The notes below the pieces were generated by a model. That model did no database searches and had not been told where the DNA came from. It saw nothing but the letters and a program-made list of their open reading frames with translations. A stretch of 64,000 nucleotides of DNA, taken from NCBI RefSeq assembly GCF_023634865.1, contig NZ_JAMLJN010000004.1:62001-126000 (forward strand), written 5' to 3'. Shown piece by piece: positions 56,416-64,000 of this stretch (position 1 is its first letter; each line of letters opens with the position of its first letter). Made by a program: the position numbers and the translations under genes. The DNA comes from Flavobacterium fragile (GTDB lineage Bacteria > Bacteroidota > Bacteroidia > Flavobacteriales > Flavobacteriaceae).

Positions 56416-56537
56416 TGGTTAGTTGTGTTGTTTGTTTTTTAGTTGTCAGCAAATGTAACTAAAACGAATAAATAACCGAAATAAAAACTACATCTTTAAC
56501 TAAATTTAGAATAAAAATCTAATTTTAATTTCAAGTA

Positions 56538-56568
56538 TTGAATAATAATTTGCCGAATCATATTTTTG
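56538..56568 (+). promoter_or_regulatory. Promoter of the Cys/Met PLP enzyme gene
   Basis: TTG (56538-56540), 20 bases, TATTTTTG (56561-56568): good match to the two-part Bacteroidota promoter, 30 bases before the ATG. Confidence 0.7.
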
Positions 56569-56598
56569 ATTTAAAATAAACAACTAAACTTTAAAATT

Positions 56599-57801
56599 AT
56601 GGAAAAATTTAATCCGGCAGATCGTATTCAAGATTTACAATATTTCGGAGAATTTGGTGGTGTAAATCCATCGATTTCAGATAGTTCAACCTACACATTT
56701 CTTTCAGCAAAAACGATGTTTGATACCTTTGAAGGTAATGCTGAAGGTTGTTATTTATACTCGCGTCATTCATCGCCAAGTAATTTATATTTAGACAAAG
56801 CATTGGCAGCAATGGAAGGAACAGAATCGGCAAATGTAGCTGCTTCTGGAATGGGAGCTATCACTCCTACTCTTTTGCAATTGTGTGGAAATGGTGACCA
56901 TATCGTTTCAAGTAGAACTATTTACGGTGGAACGTATGCTTTCTTGAAAAATTTCGTTCCTAGAATGGGCATCAAAACTACTTTTGTTGACATTACAAAA
57001 TTAGACATAGTTGAAGCGGCTATCACTCCAAATACGAAAGTTTTATACTGCGAAACTGTAAGTAATCCTTTATTAGAGGTTGCGGATATTGCTTCATTGG
57101 CTAAAATTGCTAAAAAACACAATATCAAATTAGTAGTTGACAATACATTTTCTCCATTATCTGTAGCTCCTGCGAAATTAGGTGCTGATATTGTAATTCA
57201 CTCGTTAACGAAATACATAAACGGAAGTAGTGATACTGTTGGAGGTGTGGTTTGTGCGTCTCAAGAATTCATCAACAGTTTAAAAAATGTAAACGACGGA
57301 GCAAGTATGCTTTTAGGTCCAACAATGGATAGTTTGCGTTCGGCTTCTGTGATGAAAAACTTAAGAACGCTACACATCAGAATGAAACAACACAGCCACA
57401 ATGCAATGTATTTAGCTAACAAATTTGAAGCAGACGGAATTAAAACAGTTTACCCAGGTTTAGCAAGTCACCCAAGTCATGAAATTTACAAAACCATGAT
57501 TAATCCAGAATATGGTTTTGGAGGAATGATGACGATTGACGTTGGAAGTTTAGATAAAGCAAACGCGTTGATGGAATTAATGCAAGAAAGAAATTTAGGT
57601 TATTTAGCGGTAAGTTTAGGATTCTACAAAACGTTATTCAGTGCTCCTGGAACTTCAACTTCATCCGAAATTCCATTAGACGAACAAGCTGAAATGGGCT
57701 TAACTGATGGTTTAATTCGTTTTTCAATTGGTTTAGACAATGATATCGAAAGAACCTATCAAATGATGAGACAATGTATGTTAGAATTAGGAGTTTTATA
57801 A
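56599..57801 (+). CDS. Cys/Met-metabolism PLP-dependent enzyme (methionine gamma-lyase-like)
   Basis: 400-residue fold-type I PLP enzyme. Motifs: YSRHSSPSNLYLDKALAAMEGTESANVAASGMGAI, YGGTYAFLKNF, DNTFSPLSVAPAKLGADIVIHSLTKYINGSSDTVGG (PLP Lys in SLTKY) and APGTSTSSEIP. Related enzymes are methionine gamma-lyase and cystathionine gamma-synthase/lyase. The position that is Cys in characterised methionine gamma-lyases (YGCT) is Gly here (YGGT), so the exact reaction stays open. The divergent Lrp/AsnC regulator supports an amino-acid-degrading role. Confidence 0.88.
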   Translation: MEKFNPADRIQDLQYFGEFGGVNPSISDSSTYTFLSAKTMFDTFEGNAEGCYLYSRHSSPSNLYLDKALAAMEGTESANVAASGMGAITPTLLQLCGNGDHIVSSRTIYGGTYAFLKNFVPRMGIKTTFVDITKLDIVEAAITPNTKVLYCETVSNPLLEVADIASLAKIAKKHNIKLVVDNTFSPLSVAPAKLGADIVIHSLTKYINGSSDTVGGVVCASQEFINSLKNVNDGASMLLGPTMDSLRSASVMKNLRTLHIRMKQHSHNAMYLANKFEADGIKTVYPGLASHPSHEIYKTMINPEYGFGGMMTIDVGSLDKANALMELMQERNLGYLAVSLGFYKTLFSAPGTSTSSEIPLDEQAEMGLTDGLIRFSIGLDNDIERTYQMMRQCMLELGVL

Positions 57802-57822
57802 TTCCGTCTAAATAAATTTTCA

Positions 57823-57857
57823 AAAATCCGATTTAAAATTGAATCGGATTTTTTTTG
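57823..57857 (+). terminator. Terminator after the PLP enzyme gene
   Basis: AAAATCCGATT (57823-57833) pairs with AATCGGATTTT (57842-57852), then a T run. A TAACTTTG -7 box for the next gene follows at 57869-57876. Confidence 0.85.
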
Positions 57858-57905
57858 TAACAAATATGTAACTTTGAACTCTAATTCAAAATCAATTTAC
57901 CTATA

Positions 57906-60077
57906 ATGAAAAACTATATTTTAAGTTTTCTATTGGTTGGAAGCTTTGCCGTTGCGCAAAATTTAACCATTGAAGAAACCGTTTTAGGACCAAGAAAATA
58001 TGCTCCAACAACACAAAATGCGCAACAATGGCGTAAAGATTCAAAATCCATCACCTATTTAAGTACTGACTTTTCTTCTTTAATTGAAAAAAGCGCTGCT
58101 AACGGTTGGACAGCCTCTACTTTAGCTACAAAAGCTGAATTTGAAACCGCTTTGAAATCGAAAATCTCAAATGATGAATTTACAATAAGAACGTTTCCGT
58201 TTGCAATCAATTGGAAAACAGTAAATACATTTGAAACGGAAGTTGCAGGCAAGAAAAACAATTACAAAGTAACGTATGATGTAGTTTCAAAGCAAATTAC
58301 TTCTGTGATTAGTTATGCCGTTGAAGGTACTCAGGCAAAATTCGCTTCTAATAACAATGTAGCTTGGTTACAAGAAAATAATATTCGAATTACGACTCCA
58401 TCTGGGCAGGTAATTGAAGTTACTAACGACGAAAACAAAGCAATCGTAAACGGTTCTGATTATGTACACCGTCAAGAATTTGGCATTGATAGAGGTATGT
58501 GGTGGAATGAAAAAGGAACGCAATTAGCTTACTATCGCAAAGATGAAACTATGGTAGCCAATTATCCGCTTACCAATTGGAATGAACGCGAAGCAACGAA
58601 CAAAGATATCAAATATCCAATGGCTGGAATGACTAGCGAGAATGTAACTTTGGTAATTTACGATGTTGCTTCAGGAAAAAAAGTAACAATTCAAACAGGC
58701 GAACCAAAAGACCAATATTTAACTATGGTGTCTTGGGAATCGACAGGAAAACATATTTTTATTGGGATATTAAATCGCGAACAAAATCATTTGAAATTCA
58801 ATAAATATGATGTAGCTACAGGTGCTTTTGTAAAAACATTATTCGAAGAAAAAACAACAACTTGGGTAGAGCCACAACATCCTTTGACTTTTGTTCCAAA
58901 TAACCCAACTCAATTTATTTACCAAACGGATTTCTTTGGTTTCAACCAAATGTATTTGTACAATACTGATGGGAAATTATTGAAAAACTTAGGGCATAAA
59001 GATGTGGTTGTTAAAGATATGCTTGGTTTTGATGCTACTAACACAAAAATAAACTATATTGGAACAACAAATAATGGATTAGACCGTCAACTGTTTCAAG
59101 TGGATTTAAAATCGGGAAAAACCATTCAGATAACAACTGTTCCTGGAACTCATACGGCTTCCGTTTCTTCAGATGGAACCATGATTTTAGACCAATACAG
59201 CAATTTAACCACTCCAAACGAAATTTCGATTTTAAACATCAAAAATAAAATGGCGAATACTACTTTAGTAAAAGCCGAAAATCCATTTACAGGAAAAATT
59301 GATTTACCTAAAATCGAATTCGTAACCTTAACTTCTCCTGATGGAAAAACACCATTAAACGGAAGATTAATTTACCCAAGCAACTTTGATGCTACTAAAA
59401 AATATCCAGTAATGGTTTATGTTTACGGAGGTTCTCATGCTCAATTAGTAAACAATCGTTGGTTAGGTGGTGCTGGATTCTTCGATATTTATATGGCTCA
59501 AAAAGGATACGTAGTATTTACGTTAGACAATAGAGGAAGTGATTCTCGTGGTAAAAAATTCTGTGAAGTTACTCATAGAAATTTGGGCGTAAACGAAATG
59601 GCAGATCAAATGAAAGGAATTGAATACTTAAAATCAAAATCTTTTGTTGATGCTGATAAAATTGGGGTTTTTGGATGGAGTTTTGGAGGATTTATGACGA
59701 CTTCTTTAATGACTAATTATGCTGATACATTTAAGGTGGGTGTTGCTGGTGGACCAGTTATCGATTGGAAATACTACGAAATCATGTACGGGGAACGCTA
59801 TATGGATACACCACAAGAAAATCCAGAAGGCTATGAAAAAACGTCTTTATTAAACAAAGCAAAAGATTTAAAAGGAAGATTGTTGATTATTCACGGAGCT
59901 CAAGACCCTGTAGTGGTGCAACAACACAGCATGAATTTTATTGAAGCTTGTATCAAAGCAGGAAAACAAGTAGATTATTTCTTATATCCAAATCATGAAC
60001 ATAACGTAGGTGGAAGAGATCGAATTCACATGTATGCAAAAATTGCAGATTACTTTGATTTACACTTAAAGAAATAA
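57906..60077 (+). CDS. Dipeptidyl-peptidase IV-like S9 peptidase
   Basis: 723-residue exported serine peptidase: signal peptide ending SFAVAQ (about residue 18), an eight-bladed propeller domain (about 90-470, YVHRQEFGIDRGMWWNEKGTQLAYYRKDE) and an alpha/beta-hydrolase domain with nucleophile Ser in FGWSFGGFM, Asp in HGAQDPVV and His in YPNHEHNVGGRDRIH. It releases X-Pro dipeptides from peptides in the periplasm. The short Glu-containing motif expected in the propeller of DPP-IV was not searched exhaustively, so acyl-peptide specificity is not excluded. Confidence 0.93.
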   Translation: MKNYILSFLLVGSFAVAQNLTIEETVLGPRKYAPTTQNAQQWRKDSKSITYLSTDFSSLIEKSAANGWTASTLATKAEFETALKSKISNDEFTIRTFPFAINWKTVNTFETEVAGKKNNYKVTYDVVSKQITSVISYAVEGTQAKFASNNNVAWLQENNIRITTPSGQVIEVTNDENKAIVNGSDYVHRQEFGIDRGMWWNEKGTQLAYYRKDETMVANYPLTNWNEREATNKDIKYPMAGMTSENVTLVIYDVASGKKVTIQTGEPKDQYLTMVSWESTGKHIFIGILNREQNHLKFNKYDVATGAFVKTLFEEKTTTWVEPQHPLTFVPNNPTQFIYQTDFFGFNQMYLYNTDGKLLKNLGHKDVVVKDMLGFDATNTKINYIGTTNNGLDRQLFQVDLKSGKTIQITTVPGTHTASVSSDGTMILDQYSNLTTPNEISILNIKNKMANTTLVKAENPFTGKIDLPKIEFVTLTSPDGKTPLNGRLIYPSNFDATKKYPVMVYVYGGSHAQLVNNRWLGGAGFFDIYMAQKGYVVFTLDNRGSDSRGKKFCEVTHRNLGVNEMADQMKGIEYLKSKSFVDADKIGVFGWSFGGFMTTSLMTNYADTFKVGVAGGPVIDWKYYEIMYGERYMDTPQENPEGYEKTSLLNKAKDLKGRLLIIHGAQDPVVVQQHSMNFIEACIKAGKQVDYFLYPNHEHNVGGRDRIHMYAKIADYFDLHLKK

Positions 60078-60112
60078 AAAAAGATCCCGATTAAATCGGG
60101 ATCTTTTTTTAA
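60078..60112. terminator. Bidirectional terminator, DPP-IV-like gene / amino-acid permease
   Basis: GATCCCGAT (60083-60091), loop TAA, ATCGGGATC (60095-60103), extended by A/T pairs on both sides. Confidence 0.9.
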
Positions 60113-62037
60113 TTATAATTTTTAGTATTTAGTTTGCTGTTTTTTCTACTAAATCCAAAATAAATTAATAAACCTATTAAAAGCCATATTCCAAAATAAA
60201 TCCAATTCCAAACACTTAATTCAGCCATCATATATAAACAACTAACCAATCCAAGCAATGGAATTAAAGAAAGATTTTGCTTCCAAGACCAAACTGCAAA
60301 AAACAATAAAGAAATCAAAAATATCCACATTGGGATTTTATGTTTAAAAAGATCTAGACCTGTTTCATATTTTAATTTTTGATCAATAGGCAAAGAGTCT
60401 ACTATGTTTTTGTATGCCACTTCATCCTGTGAAATCTTACTAAAAACATCTTCCAAGTCTGTGCTATCATCTGTAACATAACCATTATTTTTCAAAAATA
60501 GGAATACTTCTTTTGTTTGATTTTCTTCTAGAGAAGTTACAATTGTAGCTGGATTATTAATTTGTTTTTCATTTGTTATAAAATCCATTGTAGCAGTTTT
60601 ATTAACTGTAAAAGCAATTATAATCCCAGTTAAAATGATAAGTGGAAATACATATTTAGAATTAACATAAGGAGTTTTAAATTTTCCTCTTGGAATATCT
60701 TTTTTATTTTGAAGTACTAAAACTCCCGCACAAACTAATACAAAAGCAAATAATGTTCCAATGCTACATAGGTCAGTAACCATTGTTAAATTTAAAAATA
60801 AAGCAGGAACCGCTACTACAAAACCAGTAACCACTGTAGCAAAAGAAGGTGTTTTAAATTTAGGATGTACTCGAGAAAAACGTTCAGGTAATAAACCATC
60901 ACGACTCATACTCATCCAAATTCGAGGTTGTCCCATTTGAAAAACTAATAATACCCCAGCCATTGCAACAACAGCACTAATAGCAATAATTCCCGACATC
61001 CATTTTAAGTCTAATTTATCAAAAACATATGCTAGCGGATCACCAACATTTAAATCAGAGTAATTAACCATTCCCGTCAAAACAAGAGCGATAATGATAT
61101 ATAAAAGCGTACAAATAATTATGGCCCACATCATTCCCCTTGGTAAATCACGTTGAGGATCTTTACATTCTTCTGCAGTGGTTGAAATAGCATCAAATCC
61201 AATGTAAGCAAAAAAGACAGCTGAAACTCCTTTCAAAACACCTCCAACACCATTTGGAGCAAATGGATCCCAATTAGCAGTATCTACATAAAAAATACCA
61301 ACTGCTATAACTAGTAATATTACGCATAATTTTACAACCACCATTAAATTACTTGCATTACGAGATTCTTTCATTCCTCTGTAAACCAACCACGTTATAA
61401 TGACAATTATCAATAATGCAGGTAAATCAGCCACTATATGAAAGTTTCCGATAGTTGGTGATGTAGTCCAAGCAGTATAAGATGCTTGTAAAGCTTCTGA
61501 CAAATTTTCAAATGATTTTCCTCCATTCATTAATGCAGTAGCTTCTTCAAATCCTTTAGATGCTGTTAGATAATCCATTTGCATCCATTGTGGCAAATGC
61601 ATACCACCACTTTCGAGTAATCCCGTAAAATAATCACTCCATGAAATAGCTACGGTTATATTACCAACAGCATATTCCATAATTAATGCCCAACCTATAA
61701 TCCATGCTATGATTTCACCAAATGCAACGTAAGAATAGGTATAAGCGCTACCAGAAACTGGTACCATCGAAGCAAATTCTGCATAAGCAAAAGCAGCAAA
61801 ACTACAAGCAATAGCTGTAAAAATAAATAAGAAAATTACTGCGGGACCTCCATCTGCACTAGCTTTTCCAATTGTACTAAAAATACCCGCTCCAATAATA
61901 GCTGCAATACCAAAAGCGGTTAAATCTCTAACTGTCAAATGTTTACCTAATGAATTATGGCCTTCAGCTTCATTTTTGGCTACCTGACTTAAAATATCTT
62001 CAACTTTTTTTCTTCTGAATAAACTGGAAAAATTCAT
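60109..62037 (-). CDS. APC-family amino-acid permease with an extra soluble insert
   Basis: 642-residue inner-membrane permease of the cationic-amino-acid (YfnA/CAT) type, with at least 12 helices; LTAFGIAAIIGAGIFSTIGKA, FAAFAYAEFASMVPVSGSAYTYSYV and FFAYIGFDAISTTAEECKDPQRDLPRGM are family motifs. An unusual polar stretch of about 70-80 residues (near 530-605, NEKQINNPATIVTSLEENQT and later) lies between late helices and looks like a small soluble domain. Start 62037 (MNFSSLFRRKKVEDIL) is used. The frame can extend to 62124, but the TATATTTG box on the minus strand (62071-62078) lies inside that extension. Confidence 0.92.
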   Translation of the reverse strand: MNFSSLFRRKKVEDILSQVAKNEAEGHNSLGKHLTVRDLTAFGIAAIIGAGIFSTIGKASADGGPAVIFLFIFTAIACSFAAFAYAEFASMVPVSGSAYTYSYVAFGEIIAWIIGWALIMEYAVGNITVAISWSDYFTGLLESGGMHLPQWMQMDYLTASKGFEEATALMNGGKSFENLSEALQASYTAWTTSPTIGNFHIVADLPALLIIVIITWLVYRGMKESRNASNLMVVVKLCVILLVIAVGIFYVDTANWDPFAPNGVGGVLKGVSAVFFAYIGFDAISTTAEECKDPQRDLPRGMMWAIIICTLLYIIIALVLTGMVNYSDLNVGDPLAYVFDKLDLKWMSGIIAISAVVAMAGVLLVFQMGQPRIWMSMSRDGLLPERFSRVHPKFKTPSFATVVTGFVVAVPALFLNLTMVTDLCSIGTLFAFVLVCAGVLVLQNKKDIPRGKFKTPYVNSKYVFPLIILTGIIIAFTVNKTATMDFITNEKQINNPATIVTSLEENQTKEVFLFLKNNGYVTDDSTDLEDVFSKISQDEVAYKNIVDSLPIDQKLKYETGLDLFKHKIPMWIFLISLLFFAVWSWKQNLSLIPLLGLVSCLYMMAELSVWNWIYFGIWLLIGLLIYFGFSRKNSKLNTKNYN

Positions 62038-62268
62038 ATTTTTAAGGTTGTTTTTAATTTTTTTGAAAAACAAATATAGGATTTTATTGCTTAGTTCATA
62101 CAAACAAAAACCAACCTTTATCAAATAAGTAAAAATTTTAATTTTAAAAATAATAATAAGTTTTATCTATTGTTTTATCTAAAAATATAATAAATATCAT
62201 ATTATATTCGGGTTGCAATTCGTAATTTAGCGGTGTGAAAATTATTAATAACTTTTAAATAAATAATC

Positions 62269-62904
62269 ATGGCTTTAGTAGGAAAAAAATTCCCAAACAT
62301 TACAGTTGACGCAATCTCTCATATGGGGGACAACTTAAGAATTAACGTTTTAGAAGAAGCGGTAAACAATAAGAAAAAAGTAGTTTTATTCTGGTATCCA
62401 AAAGATTTTACTTTTGTTTGTCCAACAGAATTACATGCTTTTCAAGCTGCTTTAGGTGAGTTCGAAAAAAGAAACACCATGGTAATTGGTGCTTCTTGTG
62501 ACACAAATGAAGTTCACTTTGCTTGGTTAAATACACCAAAAAATAATGGAGGTATCGAAGGTGTTACTTACCCACTTTTAGCTGATACAACAAGAAACTT
62601 AGCAGCTGCTTTAGATATTTTAGATGCAGAATGGGTTTATAACGAAGATTTAAATGATGAAATCTTAGAAGGTTCTAACGTTACTTTCAGAGCTACGTAC
62701 TTAATTGACGAAGATGGAAAAGTATTCCACGAAAGCGTAAACGATATGCCATTAGGAAGAAACGTAAATGAGTACATAAGATTAATTGATGCTTATACTC
62801 ACGTTCAAACTAAAGGTGAAGTTTGTCCAGCTAACTGGGAAGAAGGAAAAGATGCTATGAGTGCTGATAGAAATTCTACTGCTGCTTATTTAGCTTCTCA
62901 CTAA
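62269..62904 (+). CDS. ahpC: 2-Cys peroxiredoxin (AhpC/Prx1 family)
   Basis: 211-residue cytoplasmic peroxiredoxin. Peroxidatic Cys in YPKDFTFVCPTELHAF, conserved Arg region FRATYLIDEDGKVFHES, and resolving Cys in GEVCPANWEEGKDAM. It reduces hydrogen peroxide and alkyl hydroperoxides. The thioredoxin-family protein 78 bases downstream is a candidate reductant. The long upstream A/T-rich region (62038-62268) holds divergent promoters; no clear peroxide-sensor box was seen. Confidence 0.95.
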   Translation: MALVGKKFPNITVDAISHMGDNLRINVLEEAVNNKKKVVLFWYPKDFTFVCPTELHAFQAALGEFEKRNTMVIGASCDTNEVHFAWLNTPKNNGGIEGVTYPLLADTTRNLAAALDILDAEWVYNEDLNDEILEGSNVTFRATYLIDEDGKVFHESVNDMPLGRNVNEYIRLIDAYTHVQTKGEVCPANWEEGKDAMSADRNSTAAYLASH

Positions 62905-62910
62905 AATAAT

Positions 62911-62964
62911 ATGTCAATTATCAATGTGTCAATTAAATAAAAATTGGCACATTGACAAATTGTC
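62911..62964. repeat. Palindromic spacer between ahpC and the thioredoxin-like gene
   Basis: TCAATGTGTCAATT (62921-62934) pairs with AATTGGCACATTGA (62942-62955) with one wobble, and the palindrome GACAAATTGTC (62954-62964) follows. It could be an RNA hairpin that lowers read-through or an intergenic repeat. The same 11-base palindrome occurs upstream of dnaK (33750-33760). Confidence 0.55.
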
Positions 62965-62982
62965 TAACTAAAATCAAAGAAA

Positions 62983-63291
62983 ATGTTTACAGAAATTGAA
63001 CAAGATAATTTAGCCGAAATTATTGCCTCTAACGAAACAGTTGTGGTACAATATTCAGCTTCATGGTGTGGAAATTGTCGCATCATGAAACCAAAATTCA
63101 AAATGATGGCTTCTCAAAATGAATCAGTACCTTTTGTAGTTGTAGATGCTGAGAAATTTCCTGAATCTAGAAAGTTAGCTAAAGTGGATAATTTACCTAC
63201 ATTTGCTACTTTTAAAAATGGTATATTAGTGAATCAAACACAAACTAACAAAGCGGAAGTTTTAGCTGAATTAGTAAAAGAAGTAGTGTAA
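62983..63291 (+). CDS. Thioredoxin-family protein with CGNC active site
   Basis: 102 residues, a complete thioredoxin fold with VVVQYSASWCGNCRIMKPKFKMMA and cis-Pro in DNLPTFATFKNG. The active site is CGNC, not the usual CGPC; Asn in this position is expected to change the redox potential. No signal peptide, hence cytoplasmic. Located between a peroxiredoxin and a small conserved protein, it may serve as dedicated reductant of the peroxiredoxin (inference from context). Confidence 0.9.
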   Translation: MFTEIEQDNLAEIIASNETVVVQYSASWCGNCRIMKPKFKMMASQNESVPFVVVDAEKFPESRKLAKVDNLPTFATFKNGILVNQTQTNKAEVLAELVKEVV

Positions 63292-63297
63292 TATTAT

Positions 63298-63426
63298 AGT
63301 TTAAAAGTTTAAGAGTTTAAGTGGTTAAATAGTAATGTTAATAAAATACTTAATATTTTATTCATATTACCTTGAAAACTAAAAGCAAAATACTTTTAAA
63401 CTTTTAACCTTATAAACTTTTAAACT
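63298..63426. repeat. 129-base imperfect palindrome between thioredoxin-like and downstream gene
   Basis: AGTTTAAAAGTTTA (63298-63311) and TAAACTTTTAAACT (63413-63426) are perfectly complementary 14-base ends. Inside there are further partly matching blocks of the same motif (GAGTTTAAG, CTTTTAAACTTTTAACC). The whole gap is non-coding. It resembles a MITE-like or palindromic intergenic element. Confidence 0.6.
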
Positions 63427-63434
63427 CAAAAAAA

Positions 63435-63692
63435 ATGAAATTACCAGTTATAAAACAATTAACTCAATTTATTGAAGATAACGATCAAGACTACATCGTT
63501 GAAACTATAGAAGTTTTAGAAAATCTTTGTGAAGTTTCATCTTTAAAAGATGAAGAATTGGACGTAATTGCCGAACTTATCTCTAATATGTACGGTGCAC
63601 TTGAAGTGAATCAAGCTGTAAAAAATGGTGCAGATAAGAAAACCGCTTTAAATGATTTTATGAAACGAGTTCTAGGCTCAATTGACAAATAA
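63435..63692 (+). CDS. Small conserved protein (DUF6952-like)
   Basis: 85-residue acidic helical protein: KLPVIKQLTQFIEDNDQDYIVETIEVLENLCEVSSLKDEELDVIAELISNMYGALEV, then NGADKKTALNDFMKRVLGS. Known to me as a flavobacterial small protein family found next to AhpC and thioredoxin; the DUF6952 assignment is from memory. A role in the peroxide or thioredoxin system is inferred only from context. Ends with a strong terminator. Confidence 0.75.
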   Translation: MKLPVIKQLTQFIEDNDQDYIVETIEVLENLCEVSSLKDEELDVIAELISNMYGALEVNQAVKNGADKKTALNDFMKRVLGSIDK

Positions 63693-63693
63693 A

Positions 63694-63724
63694 AAAAACT
63701 CTCAATTTCTTGAGAGTTTTTTTA
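63694..63724. terminator. Bidirectional terminator, DUF6952-like gene / arsenite transporter
   Basis: CTCTCAA (63699-63705), loop TTTC, TTGAGAG (63710-63716), extended by A/T runs on both sides. Confidence 0.9.
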
Positions 63725-63727
63725 TTA

Positions 63728-64000
63728 TTAAAACCATCTTCGTTTCAGCCAATAAGCCGCATTAACTAAAATTATCAAAGCGGGAACTTCAACTAAAGGT
63801 CCAATAACACCTGCAAATGCCTGTCCGCTGTGAATTCCAAATACACCTATTGCCACTGCTATAGCTAATTCAAAATTATTTCCTGTTGCAGTGAATGCTA
63901 TTGAAGTCGTTTTGGAATAATCCGCACCAAAATATTTACCTGCGAAAAAACTCACTAAAAACATAACTCCAAAATAAATAAGTAAAGGAATTGCAATCCG
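63728..64000 (-). CDS. ACR3-type arsenite efflux transporter, C-terminal part, cut by window
   Basis: The last about 90 residues of an integral membrane transporter. [47 protein letters not shown] is the conserved C-terminal block of ACR3/ArsB-3 proteins of the BART superfamily, which export arsenite. The reading frame remains open past the window edge (12 codons upstream of an internal Met at 63964), so this is a partial gene, not a short one. Confidence 0.88.
   Translation of the reverse strand, partial: RIAIPLLIYFGVMFLVSFFAGKYFGADYSKTTSIAFTATGNNFELAIAVAIGVFGIHSGQAFAGVIGPLVEVPALIILVNAAYWLKRRWF

Noticed and set aside
62038-62124. N-terminal extension of the amino-acid permease
   Set aside because: The -7 box TATATTTG lies inside the extension, so it would not be transcribed from that promoter.
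1-64000. tRNA or rRNA genes, CRISPR arrays, transposases, prophage genes
   Set aside because: Looked for by eye on both strands; no cloverleaf with a TTCRA arm, no regularly spaced direct repeats, and no transposase or phage structural motifs were found. Short or degenerate cases could be missed without a scan.

Overview
The window reads as a chromosome segment of a flavobacterium (Bacteroidota, Flavobacteriaceae; Flavobacterium or a close relative). The basis is the strong A+T richness, start codons mostly without Shine-Dalgarno sequences, repeated TAnnTTTG promoter elements (the Bacteroidota -7 box), a small-type SRP RNA, and family content typical of this group: long NusB, DUF3276, DUF5723, DUF2452, a DUF5117-type metalloprotease, a NusB-DUF1573-YajC operon and a RibBA with a decayed second domain. 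Genes are dense and almost all are housekeeping. No tRNA, rRNA, transposase, integrase or CRISPR array was seen.

Layout. 1-9.1 kb: peptidase T (5' cut by the window), a secreted TolB-propeller/M28/PDZ peptidase, a DUF1801/YdeI protein, the nusB-DUF1573-yajC operon, leucine dehydrogenase, an ABC exporter and a DUF3276 protein. 9.1-20.3 kb: a rhodanese lipoprotein, thioredoxin, hemN with an FNR-like box, an outer-membrane protein, a DEAD-box helicase, a BatA-like vWA protein overlapping a dihydroorotase homologue that lacks metal ligands, an esterase, a fasciclin protein and Tpx. 20.3-26.5 kb: an envelope and division run in one direction, dgkA-ftsK-lolA-lptG-ribBA. 26.5-38.8 kb: SRP RNA, glutaminyl cyclase, nitronate monooxygenase, a large metalloprotease, dnaK, a RarD-like transporter, serine dehydratase and Kup. 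38.9-52.6 kb: panB, an RluA-type synthase, a hybrid histidine kinase next to a DUF5723 protein, comM, a membrane-protein/XRE pair, then pabB-tilS-dsbD on the minus strand and a DUF4349 lipoprotein.

52.78-54.35 kb is the accessory region. Three short genes of unknown function, all on the plus strand, each lie in a unit whose two ends are complementary to each other (13-16 bases) but not to the ends of the neighbouring unit. The units are joined by G+C-rich imperfect hairpins that begin TAACAGCsGTTT and end AAGCsGCGGrACGTTA. This is the architecture of integron gene cassettes with attC sites, here without an integrase (a CALIN-type array), and with a third site that has lost its right half. It is the most interesting feature of the window.

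54.4-64 kb: dihydrolipoamide dehydrogenase, an Lrp/AsnC regulator divergent from a Cys/Met-metabolism PLP enzyme, a DPP-IV-like peptidase, an amino-acid permease, an AhpC-thioredoxin-small protein cluster separated by palindromic spacers, and the 3' end of an ACR3-type arsenite transporter cut by the window edge. No gene-free stretch exceeds 300 bases.
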